A stretch of 22,333 bases of DNA, from NCBI GenBank assembly GCA_045636165.1, contig JAZTWZ010000135.1, positions 1-22,333 of the forward strand, written 5' to 3'. This document shows positions 7,450 through 14,866 of the stretch, piece after piece. The first letter of the stretch is position 1. The number at the start of each line of letters is the position of its first letter. This DNA is from SIG480 sp045636165 (lineage in GTDB: Bacteria; Bacillota; Clostridia; Oscillospirales; JAAYXM01). Below the pieces are notes generated by a model. The model had not been told where the DNA came from. It worked only from the letters and a program-made list of their open reading frames with translations, and did not search any database. The position numbers were made by a program, and so were the translations under genes.

Positions 7450-7458
7450 CGTGCATCA

Positions 7459-7800
7459 ATGGATCTTATCAAGAATTTGACAGACAGTCAGATCAAGAAA
7501 GATTTACCTGAAATAAGCATTGGTGACACTGTCCGTGTCCATGTCCTTATTAAAGAAGGTAACCGTGAACGTGTTCAGGTTTTTGAAGGCACAATCATTG
7601 CTAAGAAGCATGGTGGCATTCAGGAAACAGTTACGGTTCGTCGCTTGTCGTACGGCGTAGGTGTTGAAAAGGTTTTCCCGATTCACTCACCGCACGTTGC
7701 TAAGTTCGAGCTTATCCGTAAGGGTAAGGTCAGACGCGCAAAGCTTTACTATTTGCGTGGCAGAGTCGGCAAGGCAGCAAAGGTCAAGGAAGATATCTAA
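7459..7800 (+). CDS. rplS: 50S ribosomal protein L19
   Basis: L19 sits at the interface of the large and small ribosomal subunits. The 113-residue protein matches the family over its full usual length: the N-terminal helix, the IGDTVRVHVLIKEGNRERVQ stretch, the barrel segment FEGTIIAKKHGG, the conserved SYGVGVEKVFPIHSP, and the basic C-terminal tail RRAKLYYLRGRVGKAAKV. The ATG has GGGAGG nine bases ahead. It is the first gene of the long plus-strand cluster running through lepB, rbgA, rnhB and yraN, a common Firmicute order that links ribosome synthesis, assembly and export. Confidence 0.98.
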   Translation: MDLIKNLTDSQIKKDLPEISIGDTVRVHVLIKEGNRERVQVFEGTIIAKKHGGIQETVTVRRLSYGVGVEKVFPIHSPHVAKFELIRKGKVRRAKLYYLRGRVGKAAKVKEDI

Positions 7801-7802
7801 AA

Positions 7803-7838
7803 GGAGAAGGGGAGGGCTTTGTAGTCTTCCCCCTTTTC
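7803..7838 (+). terminator. Long hairpin between rplS and lepB (weak terminator or processing site)
   Basis: A 16-position stem (7803-7818 with 7823-7838) with one A-C mismatch and several G-U pairs closes on a TTGT loop. The core GGGGAGGGCT/AGTCTTCCCC is strong, but only four Ts follow the C-run. Partial termination would give more L19 than SignaI peptidase; RNA processing or stabilisation is equally possible. Confidence 0.5.
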
Positions 7839-7860
7839 ACTTATTTAGGAGCGTGAATTT

Positions 7861-8436
7861 ATGCCTGAGAACGCATACCTTGAGGCAGAAGAAAATAAAC
7901 AACCTTCGACCTCTCTTAAAGATGAAATTTTCGATTGGGTTCAGAATATTACCTTTATCCTGAGCGCAATTGTTTTGATTTTTATATTTCTTTTCCGAAT
8001 CGTCGGAGTTGACGGAGACTCTATGCTTCCGACGCTTCACGATAAAGACTGGCTTATTACTTCTGACTTCCTTTACGAACCTGAAAACGGCGATATAGTC
8101 GTTCTTGCAAAAGAGTCTTTCCTCGACGGTAAGATGATTGTAAAGCGCGTTATCGCAACTGAAGGACAGGAGATTGATATTGATTTTAAAAAGGGAATAG
8201 TTTATATCGACGGCGAGGAAATCAAAGAGCCATATATAGCGGACAAGACAAAACGCAGGCTTGATTTTGAGTTCCCGGCGACCGTCCCTGAAGACTGCGT
8301 CTTCGTTATGGGAGATAACAGAAACCACAGCGCAGACAGCCGTGACGCAAGCCTTGGAATGGTTCACAAATCGAACATCCTCGGACGCGTTATTCTCCGC
8401 GTTTTCCCGTTTAAAAACTTTGGAGCAGTAAACTAA
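7861..8436 (+). CDS. lepB: Signal peptidase I
   Basis: Signal peptidase I removes signal peptides from exported proteins at the outer face of the membrane. The 191-residue protein has a short cytosolic N-terminus, one membrane segment (about residues 29-48), and the family motifs of the Gram-positive type. The catalytic Ser54 is in GDSMLPTL, the general base Lys95 is in IVKRVIA, and GDNRNHSADSR makes up the last conserved box. AGGAG lies nine bases before the ATG. It follows rplS and a hairpin, and precedes rbgA by 25 bases. It works downstream of the Sec pathway, to which SecDF at the start of the window also contributes. Confidence 0.96.
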   Translation: MPENAYLEAEENKQPSTSLKDEIFDWVQNITFILSAIVLIFIFLFRIVGVDGDSMLPTLHDKDWLITSDFLYEPENGDIVVLAKESFLDGKMIVKRVIATEGQEIDIDFKKGIVYIDGEEIKEPYIADKTKRRLDFEFPATVPEDCVFVMGDNRNHSADSRDASLGMVHKSNILGRVILRVFPFKNFGAVN

Positions 8437-8461
8437 ATTTTAAAGATTTTGGAGGTACATT

Positions 8462-9367
8462 ATGGATATTCAATGGTACCCCGGTCACATGACCAAAACT
8501 CGCAGAATGATTTCGGATAACCTTAAGATGGTTGATGCAGTCTGCGAAGTTTTGGATGCGCGTATTCCTATTTCAAGCAGAAATTACGATATTTTTGAAC
8601 TTTCAAAAGCAAAACCGCGTCTTATAATTCTTAACCGAGTTGACCTTGCTGACCCTGAAAAGACAAAGGAATGGGCAGCGTATTACAGACAGCAGGGATA
8701 CTCCGTTCTTGAAACAAACTCAAAGAACGGCGGCGGTGTTTCGCAGTTTCCGCAGGCTATAAGAAATCTTCTTTCCGACAAAATTGAGCAGTGGAAAGAA
8801 AAGGGACTTATTGGCAGAAATATACGAGTTATGATTTGCGGCGTCCCGAATGTCGGCAAATCGTCTTTTATAAATAAAGTCGCAGGCAGAACTGTCGCGA
8901 AAGCTGAGGACAGACCAGGCGTCACACGCGAAAAGCAGTGGATAAGAGCAGGCGAGGGAATAGAGCTTCTTGATACTCCCGGTATGCTCTGGCCGAAGTT
9001 TGACGATAAGAGAACAGCTCTCAATCTCGCGTTTACAGGCGCGATTAAGGACGATATCCTCGATATTGAGTCGCTCGCATCGCTTTTTATGGAAGTTCTT
9101 TCCGAGCGCTATGCGGAGAATCTCAATACGAGATATAAGATAACCTCTTCTGTCGAAGAGGCGGGATATGAAATACTTGAGAGAGCAGGAAAAGCAAGAG
9201 GTTTTCTCATTTCCGGTGGTGAGGTCAATACTGAGCGTATGGCAAAAACTCTTCTTGATGAATTCCGAGAAGGTGTGCTAGGACGAATTACTCTTGAAAA
9301 TGTAGCTGAAGCAAATCGCGAACCTCTTGAAAAAATAGAGTTCCGTGGTATGCTCTCAGAATGGTAG
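8462..9367 (+). CDS. rbgA: Ribosome biogenesis GTPase RbgA (YlqF)
   Basis: RbgA (YlqF) is a GTPase required for late assembly of the 50S subunit. The order of G motifs is circularly permuted, as expected for this family: the G4 motif NRVD (58-61) comes first, then the G1/P-loop GVPNVGKSS (127-135) and the G3 motif DTPG (171-174). The N-terminal WYPGHMTKTRR and DARIPISSRN boxes are typical. The C-terminal domain (about 190-301) carries the RNA-binding ANTAR-like region of the family. The protein has 301 residues, close to normal length. The ATG has GGAGGT five bases ahead. The next gene rnhB starts 11 bases after the stop. Confidence 0.96.
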   Translation: MDIQWYPGHMTKTRRMISDNLKMVDAVCEVLDARIPISSRNYDIFELSKAKPRLIILNRVDLADPEKTKEWAAYYRQQGYSVLETNSKNGGGVSQFPQAIRNLLSDKIEQWKEKGLIGRNIRVMICGVPNVGKSSFINKVAGRTVAKAEDRPGVTREKQWIRAGEGIELLDTPGMLWPKFDDKRTALNLAFTGAIKDDILDIESLASLFMEVLSERYAENLNTRYKITSSVEEAGYEILERAGKARGFLISGGEVNTERMAKTLLDEFREGVLGRITLENVAEANREPLEKIEFRGMLSEW

Positions 9368-9378
9368 AGTGAGAAGTT

Positions 9379-9999
9379 ATGGAAAATAATCTTTGGCAAA
9401 TTGAAAGAAGCCTTTTTGAAAAGGGATATAAAAATATTTGCGGAGTTGATGAGGCAGGGAGAGGACCGCTTGCAGGACCTGTTTTTGCCGCAGCTGTAAT
9501 ACTCCCGCCGAACCTTGAAATCGAGGGGCTTAATGACTCTAAAAAGCTCAGTGAGAAGAAAAGAGAAGCTCTTTTTGACATAATCTGCGAAAACGCTCTC
9601 GCGTTTGGAATCGCCGAAAGCTCGGAAGCTGAAATTGATGATATAAACATCCTGCGAGCTTCGCTTCTTGCGATGAAAAGAGCTGTTGATAAGCTCAAGG
9701 TTCCTACAGATTACATTCTCGTTGACGGGAATCAGCTTTTTGACGCAGGTGTTTCGATGCAGTATGTTATAAAAGGCGATTCTCTTTCTGCAAACATCGC
9801 TGCAGCTTCAATTCTTGCAAAAGTAAGCCGTGACAGATTTATGCTTGAAATGGCGGAGAAGTACTCTGAATATATGTTTGAAAAGCATAAGGGTTATCCG
9901 ACAAAGCTTCATTACGAAAAAGTAGAGGAGTTCGGGCTTTCGCCGATTCACAGAAGAAGCTTTTTCAAGAAATATAAAGGTGGAGCATTGCTGAAATGA
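9379..9999 (+). CDS. rnhB: Ribonuclease HII
   Basis: Ribonuclease HII cuts the RNA strand of RNA-DNA hybrids and removes single ribonucleotides wrongly built into DNA. The 206-residue protein has the family signature GVDEAGRGPLAGP with the catalytic pair Asp24 and Glu25. The two other metal ligands are Asp116 in LVDGN and Asp134 in KGDS. The conserved ANIAAASILAKVSRDR segment follows. The ribosome binding site is modest (GTGAGAAG). The stop codon overlaps the start of yraN (ATGA at 9996-9999), so the two genes are likely translated together. Confidence 0.97.
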   Translation: MENNLWQIERSLFEKGYKNICGVDEAGRGPLAGPVFAAAVILPPNLEIEGLNDSKKLSEKKREALFDIICENALAFGIAESSEAEIDDINILRASLLAMKRAVDKLKVPTDYILVDGNQLFDAGVSMQYVIKGDSLSANIAAASILAKVSRDRFMLEMAEKYSEYMFEKHKGYPTKLHYEKVEEFGLSPIHRRSFFKKYKGGALLK

Positions 10000-10352
10000 C
10001 AACATCTTTGCTTGGCAAGTGGGGCGAGGCTCTTGCAGCCGAAACTTACAGAAAAAAAGGCTATAAAATCGTTGCGGTAAATTACAGAACCCGTTTTGGC
10101 GAAATTGATATAATAGCAGAAAATAAAGGCTTTATCGTTTTTATCGAAGTAAAGCTTCGCAAGAATTCAAACTTCGGTGATGCTGCGGAATTCGTTACTT
10201 ATTCAAAGCAGAAAAAGCTTCGTATGACGGCTGAAATCTGGCTTTCTGAGAACGAAACAAAGAAACAGGCGAGATTTGATGTTGTTGAAGTTTATGCGCC
10301 AAGCGGTATATCAGAAGATTACACAATTAACATAATAGAAAACGCTTTTTAG
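9996..10352 (+). CDS. yraN: YraN family (UPF0102) endonuclease-like protein
   Basis: A 118-residue UPF0102 protein, usually found right after rnhB as here. The family has a restriction-endonuclease-like fold. The metal-site pattern is visible as Asp38 in GEIDII and the pair Glu51-x-Lys53 in IEVKLR. The N-terminal KWGEALAAETYRKKGY box is also typical. Its cellular role is not firmly known; its neighbourhood suggests a link to DNA or RNA processing. It begins inside the rnhB stop codon (ATGA overlap). thrC starts 17 bases after its stop. Confidence 0.92.
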   Translation: MTTSLLGKWGEALAAETYRKKGYKIVAVNYRTRFGEIDIIAENKGFIVFIEVKLRKNSNFGDAAEFVTYSKQKKLRMTAEIWLSENETKKQARFDVVEVYAPSGISEDYTINIIENAF

Positions 10353-10369
10353 TTTTTGGAGGAAATATT

Positions 10370-11866
10370 ATGAAGTATTTTAGTACGAGAGATGTGTCGT
10401 TAAGATTAAACTCTGCAGAAGCCATCGTAAAGGGTCTCAGCAAAGATGGCGGTCTTTTCTGTCCTGAGAGCATCCCGACACTCACAGCTGAGGACAAGGC
10501 TTTTCTTCTTAACGCATCTTATAAGGAGCGCGCAGCTCTCGTTCTCGGTAAATTCCTTTCCGATTTTTCAGAGGAAGAATTAAAGGAATATTGCGAAAAG
10601 GCATACAGCAGCGAAAAATTTGATACAACTAATGCAGCACCCGTACATTTGCTTGATAAAAAGCTCGGTGTGCTTGAGCTCTGGCACGGTCCTACCTGTG
10701 CATTCAAGGATATGGCATTGCAGATGCTTCCGTATCTCTTGTCTTCAGCACTCAAGAAAACTGGCGAGAAGCGTCTTGCCTGCATCCTTGTTGCAACATC
10801 CGGAGATACAGGTAAAGCTGCTCTTGAAGGCTTTGCTGATGTTGAGGGAACAAAAATTGCTGTATTTTATCCGAAGGACGGCGTAAGCCGTATCCAGCAG
10901 CGTCAGATGACAACCCAGAAGGGCGACAATGTCTATGTTTCTTCTGTTGTAGGAAACTTTGACGATGTTCAGTCCGCGATGAAAACGATTTTCTCTGATG
11001 AGGAAATCCGCGCGAAAGCTTCTGAAAACGGATGCATATTCTCCTCAGCAAACTCAATCAACTGGGGAAGAGCTGTACCGCAGATTGCATACTATGTTTC
11101 GGGCTATTTCGATTTGCTTAAAAGCGGTGCAATAAGCGAAGGCGATGAAATAAATGTCTGCGTTCCGACAGGTAACTTCGGTAACATCCTCGCAGCATTC
11201 TATGCAAGAGAAATGGGTATTCCGATAAAGAAGTTTATCTGCGCTTCAAACTCAAACAATGTCCTTACCGATTTCTTCCGTACAGGAAAGTACGACAAGA
11301 ACAGAGAGTTCCATGTCACAAACTCTCCTGCAATGGATATTCTTATTTCAAGCAACCTCGAGCGTCTTATCTTCAACCTTTCAGGAAATGACGATAAGGT
11401 TATGCGAAAGTATATGTCAAAGCTCCAGAGCGACGGCGCATACACCGTAAGTTCAGAAATCTTTGAGAAAATTTCAAATCTCTTCTACGGCGGATATTGC
11501 ACACCTGAAGATACATTAAAGACCATTTCAAATGTATTTTCCGAGCATAACTATCTCATCGATACACATACAGCTGTTGCTGTCAATGTTTATAACAACT
11601 ACAAGAAAGAAACGGGAGACGATACTGTTACATTGCTCGCTTCAACCGCAAGCCCGTTCAAGTTCGCTGACAGCGTTCTTTCTGCACTTGGTGTTGATAT
11701 CGATTCGGACGGCGAAGAGCTTCTTAAGATTCTCGGAAAAACTACCGGCAACAAGGTCCCGACTCCGCTTTCGTCTATCTTTGAGATTGAAGAGCGTTTC
11801 CTTGACTCTGCAAACCGTGAGGATCTCTCGGAAGTTGTGCTCAAGTTTACCAACGGTGAGCTTTAA
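10370..11866 (+). CDS. thrC: Threonine synthase
   Basis: Threonine synthase is a pyridoxal-phosphate enzyme that converts O-phosphohomoserine to threonine and phosphate, the last step of threonine synthesis. The 498-residue protein has the PLP lysine in TCAFKDMALQ (Lys113), the phosphate-binding loop TSGDTGKAAL (about 143-152), and the N-terminal domain with YFSTRD and KDGGLFCPE typical of the longer class of threonine synthases found in E. coli and yeast. The Shine-Dalgarno is GGAGG (10358-10362). The last base of its TAA is the first base of the next gene's ATG. No other threonine genes are in the window. Confidence 0.96.
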   Translation: MKYFSTRDVSLRLNSAEAIVKGLSKDGGLFCPESIPTLTAEDKAFLLNASYKERAALVLGKFLSDFSEEELKEYCEKAYSSEKFDTTNAAPVHLLDKKLGVLELWHGPTCAFKDMALQMLPYLLSSALKKTGEKRLACILVATSGDTGKAALEGFADVEGTKIAVFYPKDGVSRIQQRQMTTQKGDNVYVSSVVGNFDDVQSAMKTIFSDEEIRAKASENGCIFSSANSINWGRAVPQIAYYVSGYFDLLKSGAISEGDEINVCVPTGNFGNILAAFYAREMGIPIKKFICASNSNNVLTDFFRTGKYDKNREFHVTNSPAMDILISSNLERLIFNLSGNDDKVMRKYMSKLQSDGAYTVSSEIFEKISNLFYGGYCTPEDTLKTISNVFSEHNYLIDTHTAVAVNVYNNYKKETGDDTVTLLASTASPFKFADSVLSALGVDIDSDGEELLKILGKTTGNKVPTPLSSIFEIEERFLDSANREDLSEVVLKFTNGEL

Positions 11867-12555
11867 TGGCAATCTATACGATAGCTGATTTGCATCTCTC
11901 AAGGGCTTCAAATAAACCCATGGATGTTTTCGGTCCGCTCTGGGAAGATTATGAGAACAGGCTCACAGAAGCTTTTTCACGCCTTAATGACGACGATATA
12001 ACAATTATCCCTGGTGATGTTTCCTGGGGTATGTCGCTCAAGGAATCGCTTCTTGACTTCAAGCTTATAGACTCGTTTCCGGGCAAGAAAATAATCTGCA
12101 AAGGGAATCACGATTTTTGGTGGGAAACTGCCACTAAAACAAAACGATTTTTCGCCGAGAACGACATACATACTATTGATGTCCTCCACAATAACGCCTT
12201 TAAAATCGGCGATATTGCAATCTGTGGAACTCGTGGCTGGTTCTTTGAAGAAGAAACAGGAAACAGCAGAAAGATTTACGATAGGGAAATAGGCAGACTT
12301 CGTTTCTCTCTCGAAGAAGGGAAGAAACTTTCTCCTGAAAGAATTCTATGCTTTTTGCACTATCCTCCGATTTCAAGCGGTTACGAGTGCGAAGAGATAA
12401 CCGATATGCTCTCGGAATACGGTGTTGAGGCTTGTTTTTACGGTCATCTTCACAGCTTCGGTCACAAAAGCGCATTTATAGGAGAACATAAAAATGTAAA
12501 TTACTCTCTCGTTTCTGCAGATTTTCTCCGTTTTGAGCCGCTTTTAATAGTCTAA
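11866..12555 (+). CDS. Calcineurin-like metallophosphoesterase
   Basis: A 229-residue predicted phosphohydrolase of the calcineurin-like superfamily. The complete set of metal-binding motifs is present: DLH (Asp8, His10), GDVSW (Asp51), GNHD (Asn81, His82), HYPP (His165) and GHLH (His194, His196). Two metal ions are expected. The substrate is not evident; relatives cut phosphodiesters, phosphoproteins or nucleotides. The start codon overlaps the thrC stop by one base (TAATG), a mark of translational coupling. There is no signal peptide. No clear terminator follows, only AT-rich sequence and then the tig promoter. Confidence 0.9.
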   Translation: MAIYTIADLHLSRASNKPMDVFGPLWEDYENRLTEAFSRLNDDDITIIPGDVSWGMSLKESLLDFKLIDSFPGKKIICKGNHDFWWETATKTKRFFAENDIHTIDVLHNNAFKIGDIAICGTRGWFFEEETGNSRKIYDREIGRLRFSLEEGKKLSPERILCFLHYPPISSGYECEEITDMLSEYGVEACFYGHLHSFGHKSAFIGEHKNVNYSLVSADFLRFEPLLIV

Positions 12556-12641
12556 AAGCACAAAAAAGTGTATCGATAAACTTCAAAAGTTTAACAAAAC
12601 AACGAAAGATAATATTTTTTTCAAAAAAACAAAAAAAGATG

Positions 12642-12670
12642 TGGAAAAATCGGTAGAAATCTGTTACAAT
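12642..12670 (+). promoter_or_regulatory. Promoter of tig
   Basis: TGGAAA (12642-12647) and TACAAT (12665-12670) are 17 bases apart, with TGT before the -10 box (extended -10). It lies in the 152-base gap after the metallophosphoesterase gene. The rest of that gap is A-rich and shows only a short weak inverted repeat at 12578-12592. Confidence 0.65.
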
Positions 12671-12707
12671 AATTAGGTTATAACCGATTCGAAAGGAATG
12701 ATCTCGA

Positions 12708-14159
12708 ATGAAATTGAATTCAACAGAAAAACTCGAGAACGGAAAAGTGTGTCTCGAAATCCAGGTTGAGAAGCCTGAGTTTGACGATGCTATGGAAAAA
12801 GCATATCTCAAGAACAAGTCAAAAATTGCTATCCCGGGCTTCCGTAAGGGCAAGGCTCCGAGAGCAATGATTGAGCGTATGTACGGCGCAGGCGTATTCA
12901 CCGAAGATGCTATCAACATCGCATATCCGGCTGCATACGAAGCTGCTGTAAAGGAAAGCGGCATTGAGCCGGTTGACTATCCTGAGGTAGAGCTTGTTGA
13001 TATAAACGACGACGGCTTTGTTATGAAGACTACCGTTACTGTCAAGCCTGAAGTAAAGCTTGGTAAGTATAAGGGCGTTGAGGCTGAGAAGCCTGCTATT
13101 TCAGTAACAAAGAAGGATGTTGACGCAGAGCTTTCATTCATGCTCGAAAAGAACGCTCGTCTTGTTACTGTAGAGCGCGCAGCTAAGGACGGCGATACAG
13201 TCGTTATCGATTACGAAGGTTTCGTAAATGATGTTGCATTCGACGGCGGTAAGGGCGAGAACCACAGCTTGAAGCTCGGTTCAAACCAGTTTATCCCCGG
13301 CTTTGAAGCTCAGCTTGTCGGCAAGAGCGCAGGCGAGGAATGTGATGTAAATGTTACTTTCCCCGAGCAGTACCATGCTGACGAACTCGCAGGTAAGGCT
13401 GCTATCTTCAAGGTAAAGGTTCACGAAGTTAAGGAAACTGAACTTCCGGCTCTTGATGATGAGTTTGCAAAGGATGTTTCTGAGTTTGAAACACTTGAAG
13501 ATCTCAAGAAGGACATCAAAAAGAAGCTCACCGACAGCCGCGAAAAGATGGCTAACGACGCATTCGAAGCTGCTATAATGAATGTTATTGTCGGCAAGAT
13601 GAAGGCTGATATTCCGGATGTTATGGTTGAAGCTCAGCTCGATAACATCTGCAACGACTTTGCTCAGCGTCTCCAGATGCAGGGCATCACTCTTGACAAG
13701 TACCTTGAAATGATGCAGTCCAATATGGACGATTTCCGCGCTAACTTCCGCGACCAGGCTTTGGAGCAGGTTAAGTCTCGTCTTGCTCTCGAAGCTATTG
13801 CAAAGGCTGAGAAGATTGAGCCGACTGACGAAGATGTCGAAGCTGAGTATACAAAGCTTGCAGAGCAGTACAATATGCCTGTTGACCGTGTTCGCAGCTT
13901 CCTTCCGGCAGAAGCAATGAAGAGTGACCTTTATACAATAAAGACTCTTGCTTTCCTTCGTGAGAATGCAGTTGCTAAGGCTCCGGAGAAGAAGACTGCT
14001 ACAAAGAAGGCTTCTGAAGATAAGCCGGCTGCAGAGAAGAAAGCCCCTGCAAAGAAGACTTCAACTGCAAAGGCAGCTGACGGCGAGAAGAAGACTACTG
14101 CAAAGAAGTCAACAACCACAAAGAAGACCACAACAAAGAAAGCTGCAGATAAAGAATAA
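12708..14159 (+). CDS. tig: Trigger factor with a lysine-rich C-terminal extension
   Basis: Trigger factor binds at the ribosome exit tunnel and shields newly made proteins; it also carries a peptidyl-prolyl isomerase domain. The 483-residue protein has the ribosome-docking signature GFRKGKAPR at 44-52, an FKBP-like domain from about 150 to 240 (GDTVVIDYEGFV, and FIPGFEAQLVG), and the helical C-terminal chaperone domain. The last 59 residues (425-483) form a low-complexity tail of Lys, Ala, Thr and Glu that ordinary trigger factors, about 430 residues long, lack. AAAGGA lies ten bases before the ATG. It heads a protein-quality-control block with clpP, clpX and lon. Confidence 0.97.
   Translation: MKLNSTEKLENGKVCLEIQVEKPEFDDAMEKAYLKNKSKIAIPGFRKGKAPRAMIERMYGAGVFTEDAINIAYPAAYEAAVKESGIEPVDYPEVELVDINDDGFVMKTTVTVKPEVKLGKYKGVEAEKPAISVTKKDVDAELSFMLEKNARLVTVERAAKDGDTVVIDYEGFVNDVAFDGGKGENHSLKLGSNQFIPGFEAQLVGKSAGEECDVNVTFPEQYHADELAGKAAIFKVKVHEVKETELPALDDEFAKDVSEFETLEDLKKDIKKKLTDSREKMANDAFEAAIMNVIVGKMKADIPDVMVEAQLDNICNDFAQRLQMQGITLDKYLEMMQSNMDDFRANFRDQALEQVKSRLALEAIAKAEKIEPTDEDVEAEYTKLAEQYNMPVDRVRSFLPAEAMKSDLYTIKTLAFLRENAVAKAPEKKTATKKASEDKPAAEKKAPAKKTSTAKAADGEKKTTAKKSTTTKKTTTKKAADKE
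13980..14156 (+). other. Low-complexity lysine-rich tail of trigger factor
   Basis: This 59-codon segment encodes 19 lysines, mostly as KK pairs spaced by short Ala/Thr/Ser/Glu stretches (for example ATKKAS, APAKKT, TTTKKTTTKK). The DNA repeats short units such as ACAAAGAAG. The composition resembles histone-H1-like bacterial tails and should be disordered and strongly basic. Confidence 0.9.
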
Positions 14160-14191
14160 TTTTCCATATTCTAGGCATAATATATACATTG

Positions 14192-14227
14192 GGATAGGCG
14201 GGAGGAGTTTTTTCCTCGCGCCTATCT
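14192..14227 (+). terminator. Strong hairpin between tig and clpP
   Basis: GATAGGCGGGAGGA (14193-14206) pairs with TCCTCGCGCCTATC (14213-14226), with a single G-G mismatch and a six-base loop GTTTTT. Only TTT follows, so it is an imperfect intrinsic terminator. It could also be a leader structure ahead of clpP, whose ribosome binding site begins 13 bases later. Confidence 0.6.
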
Positions 14228-14254
14228 TTAAAAATGAACAGGAGTGTGAATATA

Positions 14255-14839
14255 ATGAGTTTAGTTCCGGTAGTAGTAGAACAGACAAACAGAGGCGAGC
14301 GTTCTTACGATATCTTTTCCCGTCTTTTGAACGACAGAATCATCATTTTGTCAGAGGAAGTAAATGATACAACAGCGTCTCTTATTGTTGCTCAGCTTTT
14401 ATATCTTGAGTCTCAGGACCCTGATAAGGACATTCATTTCTACATCAACTCTCCGGGCGGTTCAATAACTGCAGGAATGGCAATTTTTGATACAATGAAC
14501 TTTATTAAGTGTGATGTTTCGACCATCTGTGTCGGAATGGCAGCTTCGATGGGTGCATTCTTGCTCGCTGCAGGAACTCCCGGCAAGCGTCTCGCTCTTC
14601 CGAACTCTGAAATAATGATTCATCAGCCGCTTTCAGGAATGCAGGGACAGGCTACCGACATCAAGATTCACGCAGACCGCATCATCCGTATTAAGGAACA
14701 GCTCAATAAGAAGCTTTCCGAGTTTACGGGAAAGCCGCTTGATGTAATTGAGCAGGATACAGAAAGAGATAATTTCATGACAGCCGAAGAGGCGAAAGTT
14801 TACGGCCTTATTGATAAGGTTATTTCAAAAAGACAGTAA
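14255..14839 (+). CDS. clpP: ATP-dependent Clp protease proteolytic subunit
   Basis: ClpP forms the double-ring peptidase chamber that degrades proteins fed in by ClpX or other Clp ATPases. With the start at 14255 the protein has 194 residues, the usual length. The catalytic triad is Ser98 (GMAASMG), His123 (IMIHQPL) and Asp172, and the oligomer-facing NSPGG motif is present. I prefer this ATG because AGGAG (14240-14244) lies ten bases before it. An in-frame ATG at 14234 would add seven residues and has no ribosome binding site. clpX follows after 27 bases. I saw no CtsR-type heptad repeat or CIRCE element upstream. Confidence 0.97.
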   Translation: MSLVPVVVEQTNRGERSYDIFSRLLNDRIIILSEEVNDTTASLIVAQLLYLESQDPDKDIHFYINSPGGSITAGMAIFDTMNFIKCDVSTICVGMAASMGAFLLAAGTPGKRLALPNSEIMIHQPLSGMQGQATDIKIHADRIIRIKEQLNKKLSEFTGKPLDVIEQDTERDNFMTAEEAKVYGLIDKVISKRQ

Positions 14840-14866
14840 GTTTTTTTCGAAAACGAGGAGTAATCT

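Noticed and set aside
7837..8367. 176-codon open frame on the minus strand across lepB
   Set aside because: Antisense to signal peptidase I with all catalytic motifs; the minus-strand protein looks like random hydrophobic/basic sequence.
12578..12592. AAACTT/AAGTTT repeat after the metallophosphoesterase gene
   Set aside because: Short A-T-rich stem without a T-run directly after it; not supported as a terminator.
14234..14254. Upstream ATG for clpP
   Set aside because: No ribosome binding site ahead of it; the AGGAG used by the 14255 start lies within this short extension.
14160..14254. CtsR or CIRCE (HrcA) operator ahead of clpP
   Set aside because: I looked for GGTCAAA-type heptads and for the CIRCE inverted repeat and found neither.
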